Part shown: positions 1 through 11,471 of the stretch, in pieces
Layout of the letters: the number at the start of each line of letters is the position of its first letter
How positions within the stretch are numbered: position 1 is the stretch's first letter
DNA from: Triglochin maritima
Lineage: Eukaryota; Streptophyta; Magnoliopsida; Alismatales; Juncaginaceae
Length of the DNA stretch: 64,000 bases
Direction of reading: 5' to 3'
Assembly: GCA_963682175.1 (NCBI GenBank)
Contig: OY821786.1
Location: 32,047,501-32,111,500, forward strand
Translations under genes and position numbers: made by a program
The notes under the pieces: generated by a model
What the model saw: the letters and a program-made list of their open reading frames with translations, nothing else
Told to the model about the DNA's origin: nothing
The model's database searches: none

Positions 1-330
1 CAGACTCACAACTTAAGCGGAACAGAACCACCACTTATTCCGAACAGACCGAACACTTAATCCGAACAGACTCACAACTTAATCCGAACAGAACCACCAC
101 TTATTCCGAACAGACCGAACACTTAATCAGAACAGACCCAACACTTAATCCGAACAGACTCACAACTTAATCGGAACAGAACCACCACTTATTCCGAACA
201 GACTCACAACTTATTCCGAACAGACACACCACTTAATCCGAACACACACAACTTATTCCCAACACACCCAGAACATATTCCGAACAGGAAAAACTTATTT
301 CGATCAGACACAAGTAAATCTGAACTGAAC
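1..330. repeat. 22-bp minisatellite, block 1 of MULE1
   Basis: Tandem units of 22 bp such as AACTTATTCCGAACAGACTC plus 2 bases, alternating CTTATTCCGAACAG and CTTAATCCGAACAG versions. The block runs off the left edge of the window and lies downstream of the transposase C-terminus. Units become degenerate after about 240. Confidence 0.9.
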
Positions 331-420
331 TTGTATAACAACCATTTACAGATCAAAACAGATCAACAATTACAAGTTTCTTGGTTTTACAAGAACGGGA
401 AAAAACAAAAAAAATGTAAA

Positions 421-3400
421 TTAAGGAGGAAATTCCTCGTAATACAAACCCATGTCCCAATCGGAGAAATCAGGATCCGCGGGTTTTGGTGCTACTTCGT
501 GAAGCGGCGAAGTAACCTTCATCTTCCACTTTCCCTTCTCTTGTTGGGCGTGTTTTTTATGGCTCTTTTTAATTATCTTCTCAGCTAAAGACACTCGACG
601 TCTAGTCGGCGGTCTTCCTATACGTCTGACCTTTTCCGGATTAAGGACCGATGTACCCGAAGACTCAGGTTCATCAGGTCGAACCAAGTTTTGTGTAGTG
701 TGCATACGTGCCTTAAGCATTTCAATACACTTCACGGCCTCAATATACCTTTTGTGGGAGATGAAGGCTTCCTGTGCGATCCAAACGGCACGACCCATGA
801 TGTCGTCGTGACGACGTAGCGCATCCTTCGCCATTACACCATCGTCTGGGTACGTCTTATCTCGATAGCTCCTTCGAATATCCTTCCGCCATCGATTAAG
901 GATGTAAGAGTCTGGAAGCAATGCATTAGGATTCAAGCGTGCAAGTACAACAAAAACGTGGCAGCATAAAAGCCCAACGTGCTGAAACATTCTGCAATCA
1001 CATGTAAAATTCATGGATGTGTTTTGTACTAGGAAACGTTTCGACAGTAGCTGCTCACCAGCCAAAACACGTTCAGATACCTTGTACTGGAATGTTTCAT
1101 TCGTATTGAACTCCTCCGTTATATCGCAGTATATCATCTTCCCAATTTGTAACTGTACTTTTTTGAAGACCCCTACGGTATACAACTCGCTCAACTGACT
1201 CTCGAATGGATAAATTGAAACCAACTGGGGTTTTTTATGAAGACAATCAAATTCTGATTGAGCTTCCTTCTCGTACTTGTGGCGGAGCGCAAGTTCGTAT
1301 TGTTGAACAAACTGCTTAAGGGTGGTCTTCGAAGTAAGATACTTGTCGAAGAAGGCGTTCATACTCTCGCTCCTCTGAGTAGATGCCATTCCCGTGAAAA
1401 AAAAATCACCAACAAATGCAGGGATCCACGACTCTCGGATTGCATAAATGGATTTGAGCCAGCTGTGGTTCTGCAGGTCAAAATCAAGAAGGAAACCCTG
1501 CCAATTACGATCAAATTCTGCTGGGGTTTTGGAATCATATACAATCAATTTCAGATCAAATAATATGTGATCCTGATACTGCGTCGGCAACTTCACGGGA
1601 GCTTTGTTCATTATGTGCCATATACAGAATCTGTGTCTTGAATCTGGGAAGACATTCCTTACAGCAGTAGTAATGGCACCACATTGATCTGTTATTATAG
1701 CTGGGGGGGTATATCTGCATAAGGGACCCAATTCGAAAGGAGTGAGACATTATTCCGAACAGTCAGACTTCTTAATCCAAACAGACAGTCTTCTTATTCC
1801 GAACAGACACAACACTTAATCCGAACAGTCAGGCCACTTATTCCGAACAGACACAACACTTAATCCGAACAGTCAGACTTCTTATTCCGAACAGACAGAC
1901 TACTTATTCCGAACAGTCAGACTTCTTATTCCGAACAGACACAACACTTAATCCGAACAGTCAGACCACTTATTCCGAACAGACACAACACTTAATCCGA
2001 ACAGTCAGACTTCTTATTCCGAACAGACACAACACTTAATCCGAACAGTCCGACTTCTTATTCCGAACAGACACAACACTTAATCCGAACAGAACCACCA
2101 CTTATTCCGAACAGACCGAACACTTAATCAGAACAGACCCAACACTTAATCCGAACAGACCCACCACTTATTCCGAACAGACTCACAACTTATTCCGAAC
2201 AGACTCACAACTTATTCCGAACAGACACAACACTTAATCCGAACAGTCAGACCACTTATTCCGAACAGACACAACACTTAATCCGAACAGTCAGACCACT
2301 TATTCCGAACAGACACAACACTTAATCCGAACAGTCAAACTTCTTATTCCGAACAGACACAACACTTAATCCGAACAATCCGACTTCTTATTCCGAACAA
2401 ACACAACACTTAATCCGAACAGAGAGACTTCTTAATACGAACAGACAGACTTCTTATTCCGAACATACACTCTTCTTATTCCGAACAGACAGACTTTTTA
2501 TTACGAATAGACAAACAAAAAAGAGGAAGATATGAAGAGGGAAGAAGGAAAAAAACTTACCGTTCATGCACGACAACCAGGTTTGGAACAACCATATGTA
2601 ATTTTCAGTAGTCTCATAGGACAGCAAAGCGCAACCGAGCAAAACTGATTCGAAATAGTGATTGACTCCTACAAATGGGGCGAATGGCATGTCGTATTTG
2701 TTGGTAATGTAGGTTGTGTCGAAACATATTGCGTCTCCAAAGTATGAATATGCAGCTCTAGAACGACTGTCAGCCCAAAAAACGTTGCGTAGTCTTCCTT
2801 CGTCATCCATATCTATTACATAAAAAAACATGGAATCAATCTTCTGCATCCTAATGAAATAGTCATGAAGAGCTTGTGCATCACCAGGTCCCATCTTCAA
2901 ATTTCTGACTTGGTTTACAACATTCCTGCAAACAGGAACCAGTAAGACCAGGCGCAAAATGTTCAACTTCAATTATGTTAGACAGAAAGAACACAAACCT
3001 TAAATCCCTTTCGTTGAAAGTCAATTTGTCATAACCTTCAGCCTCGACCACAAGAGATTGCATGGTCTTAGCAGCCGATATCCCAGCTTCATCATTAACC
3101 GATATCCGTGCTACGACGGCCTCAGGGACGGTTCATTTTTGCCTGAGAAATCGCATTTGCTCCGGGTCAAGCATGGGATGGTTATGGTTAAGATCCACAA
3201 AGTTAACGTTGTAACCCCTTGCTGTGTTTCCGGATACCCTTATCCGAGCAGTGCATTGTACTCTGCTGGATAACCTAGGCTTCAATTTTCCTTGCCCTTG
3301 GTCCGTTGGTGCGGTGCCCTCCTTGGAGCAAGTCAGCGTGGCCCGTATAACAACACCACGATCGTAATGATATTGTCTTGTCTTAACGCCAAAACCACAA

Positions 3401-3516
3401 TAATCGGCATATGCCACGTAAAATGCTTTGGCTTCTTCGAAAGAGGGGAAAAACATCCCCTCATGGGGAACGTTTGATGGCTGCTCCACTAGGGAAGGCA
3501 CGGGAACGATTTCCAT
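421..3516 (-). pseudogene. FAR1-related MULE transposase, broken
   Basis: Conceptual pieces in minus-strand order: a FAR1 DNA-binding domain (about 3516-3135, from MEIVPVPSL to DLNHNHPML, with the typical late HNH motif); a second piece (about 3110-3001, NDEAGISAAKTM...LTFNERDL) that splices cleanly at 3001/2935 into RNVVNQVR; the MULE transposase core (to about 2563, GDAICFDTTYITNKYDMPFAPFVGVNH broken here as DTTY...PFAPFVGVNH); and, after an intron filled by minisatellite, the C-terminal transposase half with PPAIITDQC, RFCIWHI and a SWIM zinc finger (CDCRMFQ...CCHV). A stop (RFLRQK*) breaks the FAR1 piece, and splicing at AACG/GTAAGT does not rejoin the frame at 1709, beside a run of 7 G. 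In the FAR1/MULE family this protein cuts the element ends; domesticated members are light-signalling transcription factors. The breaks and the repeat-filled intron favour a dead transposon gene over a working FRS gene. Confidence 0.75.
1742..2510. repeat. 22-bp minisatellite, block 2, inside transposase intron
   Basis: About 35 units of the same 22-bp repeat as at 1-330. Many alternate as a 44-bp higher-order unit (ACACAACACTTAATCCGAACAG then TCAGACCACTTATTCCGAACAG, each 22 bp). It begins just after the acceptor side of the transposase exon ending near 1709 and stops shortly before the donor at about 2563, so it fills the intron of the transposase gene. Apparent reading frames through it are repeat translations. 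Confidence 0.9.
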
Positions 3517-3821
3517 TTGAGTACAGAGGAATGACCACAGAAGATAAGGGAAGGAAAAGGAAGAGGCATCTTGAGATTGATAACAAGTCTTCTGTGCCGT
3601 GTAGGAGCGCCGAGCGCCAAAATGATGAAGGAAGAGAGTGATTTGAGTCGCATTAATGAGGGATGGAGGGAAGGATGGTGGAAATGATGAAGGTACGAAA
3701 ATAGAGGAATAAAAAAACCAAAAACATTTCATATCCCTTCGCTCCAACAAAGCAGCGTCTGCTGAGTGGACTGGCCACATCAGCGCGCGTCCCGGACGCG
3801 CGCGTCCACTAAACATTTTCC

Positions 3822-6800
3822 TTATGAAAATATAAGTACAACAAAACTTGCTCCAAACATGCAAGTACCTTTGGTTTAAGGAATGAGTCAAGCAATGAAG
3901 TAAACGAGTAAACAGGAGAACTCGTCGTCTGTCTTCTTGTCATGTCTAATTATGGCATCCTTTACTTTTCAATAGAAGTGTCCAATGTGTCATAGATACA
4001 ATGAAGGGTTGGCTTGTGAGTGTCTCAACATCAATTATATTGTTGCAGCAAATGGCATCAGTGGAGCAACCGCCAGAATTGGCGTTGTTCAGCTAGAGCT
4101 TCTCACAGGGTGGGGTGGAGCGGGCTTCCCTTCATCGTTATCCGTCCTGTCAAAGTTCAACGAGTTAAAAAGATGGGCCGGGTTGAATTTTTTTTACCGC
4201 AACTTGCCCTATTTAAGGACGGGTTGGGCAGGGTAATTTTGTGAGTTAAACTATTGAAACATTAAATTTTATCTAATTGAGTTTATGAGTGTGTTTCGCG
4301 GGTTGACGAGTTTTTTAACAGGGTTGCTTCTAACTTTGATTTATTAAACCAAATTATGCATTCCTTTTCTTAATCTTAAAATTATAAATATTATATTTAT
4401 AATATATAATTATCTTTATTAATCTTTGGTGGGTTGGTGGATTAACGGGACGGGTTAGAAAACCATCTCAACTCGATCACGTTTTAATTAGTGGGTCAGT
4501 GGGTGGTAGATTGACGGGTTGGAAAATTCAAATCGTAATCGCCTTAAGCAGGGTGGGGCGGCCGGTAAAACCCATCCCACGCATAACCTTATTCTTGGTT
4601 AGTGTTTGGGTGTGGTGTATGGGAAAAATAATAAAAATGATATAAAAATTAATAAATTGAAACACCACAATGTATTAATTAACTACTAGACTCCCCGAAT
4701 CCCGACGAATCCTCACCATTTTTGCTCTGCACCCGATCCGAATTCGACATCTAGTATGTCTTAGCCACACCTAACACGATACCTGAATCTAACACTCAAC
4801 TGATACAAGTGCGAGCCAATTTCGGGTTGGGGGGTATGTGTTTCCGAGCTCAACACCTATGAGGACTACCACACAGTTCTTATTTGTAACCCTATGAAGT
4901 CAGGTGAATTGATCCTCTTTAGGGTTCCTATTCAACGTTCTTTGACAAATGACGACGGAGTCCCATGTTGTACATAGTATAAATAAAACTTCACAAGTGA
5001 GCATTGATTGTTGTGAGCCCCAACCTATTAGTATTTGGGCCTTATTTGTTTAAAGTACATGTTTTCATTCTTAAGTATCTCACAAGTTTTATAGAATTCG
5101 TGTTTGTATGCATCAACGTAATCATAAACTTCCATTTGTACTTTAAAATATGGTGAGATTGTAATCTTTTTCATGCATAAATTCATCTAGTATCATGCTT
5201 GCATACATTAAGGACAATGTGTGAAGTAAATGTAGAGATGTTTTACGTGTGTACATAGTGGAATCAAGTGTTTTTTTATTTTTTTATTTGTTTTGTTAGG
5301 GTCATGTTAGTTTGCTTAATTTAATATTGATATATATGTTTTGTCATGACCTTGAGTGACATATCTTCTTTGCTCGCATTAGCGCTTTAATTTTTTCATT
5401 TTTTTAAAAATTTCATGTGTTTGTGAAGAAAAACGTTGTGGGATTGTATGCGTGTTTAGTATGTTTAAAACTGTTTTTGAGGCAATATGAAAAGAAAAGC
5501 TCTTAAAATTGAGTTGAACATGAAACATTAAGATATTTAGTATATATGCTTTAATGCAATATCTCAAGTTGTGAGGATGCATCATTGTTTTCCGTTAGGG
5601 GGTGAAACATCATAAAGTTTTAGTACTCAAAACAAAAAAAAGAAGTTCACCCTAAACTAGTAAGTCTCATTTTTAGGAGATTCATGTTTGTTATATCTGT
5701 TGATACATCTGTCGGAATAAAAGATCATCAACACAAGTAACACCGACGGTGGGTATATTTGTCAGATATGTGCAATCAGTGAAGCAATGTTCTGTTATAG
5801 TGGCACAGAGGAAGTTTGTGTTTGTTGCAAATATAATATTTATATTTTTGGGACTCTTTATAACCTGTCTACCAAAAAGTAGATAGGTTGAGTTCGTGTT
5901 CATGGAGTACATCTGCAAGGGAGTCTACCCATTAAGTGACATATGGTTCGTTATAAACACCAAAGAGGGACAAAATAATTTGAGTAAGGAATAAGGAAAG
6001 TTGGAATCCCAAAGTCAGGTCAAGTCAAGTCAAAAGGACCAAGTCAAGTTAAAGGTCAAAAGGACCAAAAAGAAAGAAAGAAAAGCAAAATGAATAAGTG
6101 TATTACGTAAGGGTTGTAATAAGCCATTGTTACCTACCTTTACCTTCCGAATTAGTAACTTGCTAATTGTTGTATAGATCACTGATGAGAGGTAGGTATA
6201 ATTGTTGTTTGTATTGCAATTTGCTTTGGACAAACTATATTACGGAAAATAAACTAATACTTGTTGTGTCTGATTATTATTTTTTAAAAGGATTCATTAA
6301 CTTTGTTTGTCATTTTGCTATTAAAGGACATTCTCGAGCCCAGGGTGGGCTCACAAATATTGAGCAGACTTTACTGATTCCAAATCAAATTCAAATCAAA
6401 ATTTCAAGGTATTTTTTAATAAAAAGTCTAACAGAATAACATTTTTGTTAATACATGAGCTAAACCACGACTCAAATGAACTGAACTAATTTTTTCCCAT
6501 GTTTAATTATTTTGGGCACTCAATAGCTCACATAAATGCAACACATAACATATCCAACGCTACGATTAAAATTATAATACTCTATTTAGTATTATCATTC
6601 TACATATATTGATGTGCAATAAAACTTTAATTTCTATGTAGCTTTTTACTGTCTTTACTTTTGCATTTTCGAAGTGATCAACATATAATATTAGTAAGTG
6701 AACCAAAGTTTCAAGCAATGGTTGCCCAGCAAAAATGTCGCCCTTGGGGTGACATTTTGCTGCTCCCCTCAACGGGGGAGCAATATTGGTCGTGAGAAAT

Positions 6801-7899
6801 ATTGGTCCACCGACCTGGTCGTGAAGAATTCATGACAGAGTGGAGGCTATTTTTTAGTTTTTTTGTTTTAATTTAGTTTTTTTATTTTATATTTAGTTGT
6901 AAATAATTTATTACGTAGAGAATTAATTTTTTTATTAAATAAAATAACTTAATTTTTCAACACATTCTCTTCCACATCATTTGAGGTCGATATTGGGAAA
7001 AAAATTAATTTTTTTAAAAAGAAAAAACAAATAGAAAACATATTTTAAAAAAAATTAAAAACATATTGAAAATAATTTTAAAAAACCAAAAAGAAAAAAA
7101 CAAATAGAAAACATGTTTAAAAAAAATAAAAAATAGATTTAAAATGATTTAAAAAAACCAAAACAAAAAATGGTAACGTTGATAAAAGTGACAAATTTAA
7201 AATTTATCTTAAATTTTGTTAAAAATTATTTTCATTTATCCGTAATTATTCAACTTTAATTATAATATTTTATGATAAATAAATTATGTGATATAATTAA
7301 ATGGAACAATGAAAAACTAAAAATAATGGAAAATAAATAAGTTAAAAGTGAGAGAGTGTTGACGAGTAGGTTGACGTTGACATTTATAGGTGGATTGTTT
7401 TTGAGTGAGAGAAAAAAATATTATGTTGATGTGACGAATATAGAAAATATTTATTTGATTAGGTTGACATTAGGACGGTTAACTTTGGCTCGACTCGAGT
7501 TTAGTTTAACTTGAAAATGAAAGATCTTAATAAAAAACAAAAAACTTCAAATTTGATTCGATAAAGGAATGAAAAAATTTATGTAAATGTCATGACCAAA
7601 TCTCGAGGTCATAATTAAAATTTTAAAACATTACCATAAAACTTTGTAGTAATCCTCATGGTTATTTTTCAAATGTTCGTATATATGATTTCACTAGTTC
7701 ATCTTAATGAAGTTATGAAACCAACAAAAAACATCATCAAAAGTCTATCCTCAATTACAATATGATAATTAAGAAGAAAATGCTCAATTTTAACGCCAGC
7801 TAAGCTAATGGCAAAAAAGATGGTAGCAAAATTCTGGAAATTTTCACATAGAAACAATGGAATTAAACGATCACACAATTTCTTCCCCCAAACCAACAT
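3822..7899. other. Intergenic, AT-rich, no gene seen
   Basis: No supportable coding region. About 4085-4600 holds GGGT/CCCA-rich sequence of the type found in hAT MITEs, but no paired ends could be fixed. About 6716-7460 looks like a MITE body (two successive hairpins at 6727-6781, then A/T-rich sequence and a GTGAGAGAGTGTTGA segment also seen near 43.6 kb), again without confirmed ends. Confidence 0.5.
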
Positions 7900-8191
7900 T
7901 AAGAAAAAGAGTCGTGATAGACGGACACAGGCGTCACAGACGCGTCTTACGTGGATCTGTACAGCTCAGATATTTTCTTTGAGTCAGCGTCCAGTCAGCG
8001 AAATTTCTCTTTGCGCATTTTGGTTTTTTTTAAAAACGCCGGTTCTTTAAGTTGAACGATTCATTTCCCAATATACAGATAAGACAGTGTGCAGACCCTA
8101 GGACATCGTGCAGTCTCATTATTCGTGCAGAGCCCACACTTATCATAATAAAATATTTGTTTTTAAGTTTTACGTTTGATCAACTTAATTT

Positions 8192-9140
8192 TGTTGGCTT
8201 TTTGGCCTTAATCTATGTTTTGATGATTTAATTAACCTAATCTTAATTATGATGATGTAGAGTAGCACACATATTGCATTGCATATATATTGCATGTGCT
8301 AACCTCTACAGGTGATCAAGACTCATGGAAGGAAGGAAATCAAGTCAAGATTTGTAATAAAGCTAAATGAAGACTTGTAATCTTGATTTTATTTTGAGTC
8401 TTAGGAACATGTGTAAATTGAGCATACAAGAGTTAAAAACCAATCACATACACAATAGGTTCCCTATAGAAGTCACACACGAAATTTCACATTATTTGGA
8501 CTTCATTAGATCACCCAAACCTTAGTCGGAAATCACTTATAAACTTAAACCCAGATTTCCTGTGTGAACCGGTCGACCGAACCAGTTCTCAGTTCGACCG
8601 GTTTATAACAAACTCTCCAACTCCAATTGTCCAAATACATTAGAGAGAAACCTCAATCCTCAAAGCTCCCAATTCTACACTCTTTAAGCCTAAACTTCAC
8701 ACACTTGATCATATACTCATCCTACTCAAAGTGTGCTCAATTAGAGAGTGAATCCCACTCAGTTACAAGTGTTGTCAAAAGAAGCAAGGACTTCGGTGAA
8801 AGCCCGAAGTGTCCCTCTCGGATTGTGAGAGGAAGAATTCAAGCAAGCGAGGGTTGTTCGCGTTGCTTGTGGTGTAAAGGCGTTCTCTCCCGGCCCGGAA
8901 CGGGGAGTGGTTAGTGAAGACGTAGGCGGAGCTCGCGGAGTCGAGCGGAGCTTACAAGAGAGGACTAGGACCCGGGTGGGGTGCCGAACCTCTATAAAAA
9001 CCGACGCGTCTTTTGTGGTTTGCATTTTTCTGTTAATTTCCCTACTTGTTTTTAAATTTGTTTCCGCTGCGTTTATTGTTTGATTAGTTAGGGATTAGAT
9101 TAAAAGTGATTAGTGGACCCATAACCCACACGATCCTACA
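8192..9140 (+). repeat. 5' LTR of copia element
   Basis: 949 bp, starts TGTTGGCTTTTTGG and ends GATCCTACA. A TATA box TATAAAAA lies at 8993-9000. About 420 bp upstream of it is one palindromic CCGGTCGACCG site near 8573, followed by TTCGACCGG, the motif shared with other LTR families in this window. Confidence 0.93.
8993..9000 (+). promoter_or_regulatory. TATA box of copia 5' LTR
   Basis: TATAAAAA, about 140 bp before the LTR end; the same site recurs at 12273-12280 in the 3' LTR. A plausible start for the element transcript about 30 bp downstream. Confidence 0.6.
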
Positions 9141-9142
9141 TT

Positions 9143-9154
9143 TGGTATCAGAGC
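9143..9154 (+). other. Primer binding site (initiator tRNA-Met type)
   Basis: TGGTATCAGAGC two bases after the 5' LTR. It is the usual copia primer site, complementary to the 3' end of initiator tRNA-Met. Confidence 0.9.
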
Positions 9155-9192
9155 CTTGTTAGCTAAATTCTATACTTAATCGTATTTTTAGC

Positions 9193-10839
9193 ATGGCTAG
9201 CACATCTAATCATGTAGAGGGATTATGCACCACTAGACCTCCTTTGCTTAATGGGTCAAATTATGATTATTGGAAGAATAGGATGAAGATTTTCCTAATT
9301 TCTAATGACCTTAAGTATTGGATGTTTCTCCAAAATCCATACACACCACCAAATGAAGATGAATTAGATTCACTCACTAGGCCCAAAATGAAAGAAATTG
9401 AGATGAACTCAAAAATCATGAACATTCTATATTGTGGGCTAAATGAGGGTGAATATAATAGGATTAGAGGGTGTGTTAGTGCACATGAGATATGGCATAG
9501 ACTACAAATGCATCATGAGGGGGATAGTAAAACTAAGGAAACCCGCATTAGTCTCCTCATGCATAAATATGAGATTTTTTCTATGCAAATCGGTGAAAAC
9601 ATAAGCGAAATGAACACTCGCTTCACCGATATCACTAACTCTCTTTTGGTTCTTGGAAGAAAAATCAATGAAGGAGAGATGACAAGGAAGTTCCTCCGGT
9701 CACTTAGCATCGATTGGGAAGATAAAGTCGTCGCAATTGAAGAGGCACATGATCTTTCAAAATTGAAGATGGAGGAACTCATTGGAAATCTCATGGCCTA
9801 TGAGCTCCAATTGAGTCATCGAAGAGAGAAGGAAGCTTCAAAGAAAAACTCCATGGTGGCATTGCATGCAAATTTTGATGAGCCAAGGAGGGTGGAAGAA
9901 GAGGACATTGAGGTCCTTGCCCAAGACTTCTTCAAATATCTCAAGAGGGATAAGGGAGAAAAGAATGAAAGAAGAGGTAGAAGAAGTGAGAAAAGAGAAA
10001 AAGAAAAAGAGAGGGAGGAGAGCGAAAATGAGAGAAAAGAGAGGGAGAAGAAAAATGAGAGAAGAGAAAAGGAGAAGAGTAAGAGGAAAGAAAGGAAGGA
10101 GGAAGCTCACAAAGCCACTTGGGATGACTCTTCATCTCCATCATCATCATCCTCTTCCTTACAAAGTAGAAGAGAGGTTGCACATTCATGCTTCATGGCC
10201 ATTGAAGATGAACAAAGTGAGGTAGCTTCTAACTCCTCTAAATCTTATTCCACTAGAAGTAATTCATGGTCAAGTAAATCATATTCTAGTGCTAGCTCTA
10301 ACTCTAATGCTAATGATGAATCATATACACATGATGAGCTACAAAATGCATTTCATGATTTAGTTAAACAATATGAGATCATTTGTGAAAAGAACAAAAA
10401 TGCTAGAAAAACTATAAATGATCTCAAATGTCAAATTGAATTAATCATGAATGAAAAGAATGAGGTGATTGCTAGACTTGAATCAAATGAATCATCACTT
10501 GCTAGTCTAAGTAAAACACCCATTATTGATGAACATGTAGATCTTAAAGCCTCAAATATGCAATTAAGAAAAGATCTTGAAATGTTCACTAAAGGAACAA
10601 AAATGCTTGATATGCTTTTAGGTAGTCAAAGACAATCCTTAGCTAAACATGGTTTAGGTTACAATTTTAAATTGAAAAACCATGTATCTCACACTACTCT
10701 AAATGGTAAGCATATGTTCATTAACCATAGTTCCTCAAGTGTGTGGGCTCCCAAAACCAAAATGGTTTGGATCCCAAAAGCTAATGTTCAAGGACCCAAA
10801 GTTGTTTGGGTACCTAAGTCTACACTTGTAGGAGCTTGA
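9193..10839 (+). CDS. Copia Gag polyprotein (UBN2-type), gag-only
   Basis: 548 residues, opening 50 bp after the primer site. Residues about 15-40 (PPLLNGSNYDYWKNRMKIF) are the typical copia gag N-terminus, and residues about 60-200 match the UBN2/gag-polypeptide fold (IMNILYCGL, YNRI, AHEIWHRLQ, TRISLLMHKYE, SEMNTRFTDITNSL). Then follow a Lys/Glu/Arg-rich stretch (about 245-305), a Ser-rich stretch (about 310-375), a likely coiled coil (about 385-490), and a C-terminal set of VWAPK, VWIPK, VWVPK repeats that in full-length relatives precede the protease. No CCHC zinc knuckle is visible, which is unusual. Gag forms the cytoplasmic particle that packages element RNA. The frame is intact, so the protein may still be made and could assemble with Gag from a full-length partner. 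Confidence 0.88.
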   Translation: MASTSNHVEGLCTTRPPLLNGSNYDYWKNRMKIFLISNDLKYWMFLQNPYTPPNEDELDSLTRPKMKEIEMNSKIMNILYCGLNEGEYNRIRGCVSAHEIWHRLQMHHEGDSKTKETRISLLMHKYEIFSMQIGENISEMNTRFTDITNSLLVLGRKINEGEMTRKFLRSLSIDWEDKVVAIEEAHDLSKLKMEELIGNLMAYELQLSHRREKEASKKNSMVALHANFDEPRRVEEEDIEVLAQDFFKYLKRDKGEKNERRGRRSEKREKEKEREESENERKEREKKNERREKEKSKRKERKEEAHKATWDDSSSPSSSSSSLQSRREVAHSCFMAIEDEQSEVASNSSKSYSTRSNSWSSKSYSSASSNSNANDESYTHDELQNAFHDLVKQYEIICEKNKNARKTINDLKCQIELIMNEKNEVIARLESNESSLASLSKTPIIDEHVDLKASNMQLRKDLEMFTKGTKMLDMLLGSQRQSLAKHGLGYNFKLKNHVSHTTLNGKHMFINHSSSSVWAPKTKMVWIPKANVQGPKVVWVPKSTLVGA

Positions 10840-11471
10840 GGAGGAAATTGGTGGTGACCGGGTGAGCTCAAGAGTCAAATTCAAATCCGGTTGCATCACC
10901 AAATGAGATTGGAGCTAAATTCGAATTCAACATTGGTATAAATTCCTATCTATACAATTCATGTTAAATTAGCTCTAATCTAGCTTCATATGCTTAATTG
11001 ACATATCATATAGTTCAATTCATTGAAAATCATTATCCCTATTCATTGCAAATCATTTATCACATCCATTGATTCTAAATGTCAAATTTTAAATGGATGT
11101 TAGAATAAGGCTTAAGTTGAAACTTAAATGAACTTAACTTGAATCATACTCATTGTTTCCATTTAGCCTTATTGATAGGGGGAGCTTAAATGTTATATCT
11201 TTTATTAGAGTAATGAAGTGCAAAATTTAGGGGGAGCAACTTCATTACAAGACATCCAAATTCTAAGCTTAAAGTCTTAAATAATTATTAATTTTGATGG
11301 ATGTCAAAGGGGGAGAGATAATTAAGGGGGTAACTTGGAATTTGGCATAAAATTGAACAAAAACTATGCACATCCATAGGGGGAGCATTAATATGCATAG
11401 TTTACATATACAAATTCCATGTATTTAGATAGAATTAAGATATAGGTTGCCATCATCAAAAAGGGGGAGAT
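10840..11471. other. Copia 3' internal region without pol
   Basis: About 630 bp between the gag stop and the 3' LTR. It contains several GGGGGAG purine runs (near 11176, 11230, 11310, 11380) but no reading frame resembling pol. The last, AAAAAGGGGGAGA, is the polypurine tract. Confidence 0.7.

Larger units (their letters stand above)
1..3821 (-). mobile_element. MULE1: Mutator-like element with FAR1-type transposase (partial, left end outside window)
   Basis: Its right end lies near 3821, where minus-strand sequence starts GGAAAATGTTTAGTGGACGC and continues into a GC-rich palindromic stretch (CGCGTCC/GGACGCG, about 3786-3806). That end aligns with the right end of MULE2 (14130-14185) and, more loosely, with a left end near 62373. 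The element contains a decayed FAR1/MULE transposase (421-3516, minus) and two blocks of 22-bp minisatellite (1-330 and 1742-2510). The left terminus is outside the window, so no target duplication can be tested; the 9 bp following the right end are ttatgaaaa. The assignment to Mutator rests on the transposase and on similarity to MULE2, which has a clean 9-bp duplication. Confidence 0.7.

Noticed and set aside
1742..2510. CRISPR-like regular repeats
   Set aside because: Units abut without unique spacers, the host is a plant, and no cas genes are present; it is a minisatellite.
421..3516. Functional domesticated FAR1/FRS gene
   Set aside because: In-frame stop, frame loss across the repeat-filled intron and MULE-type ends point to a dead transposon gene.
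4085..4600. Complete hAT MITE with CAGGG ends
   Set aside because: Left CAGGGTGGGG is present, but no complementary right end or 8-bp duplication was found.
8627..8914. 95-residue frame, repeated exactly at 11907-12194
   Set aside because: Lies inside the copia LTRs; the repetition is the LTR pair, and no protein family is recognised.
9513..10189. Minus-strand frames opposite copia gag
   Set aside because: Composition shadows of the Lys/Glu-rich gag region.
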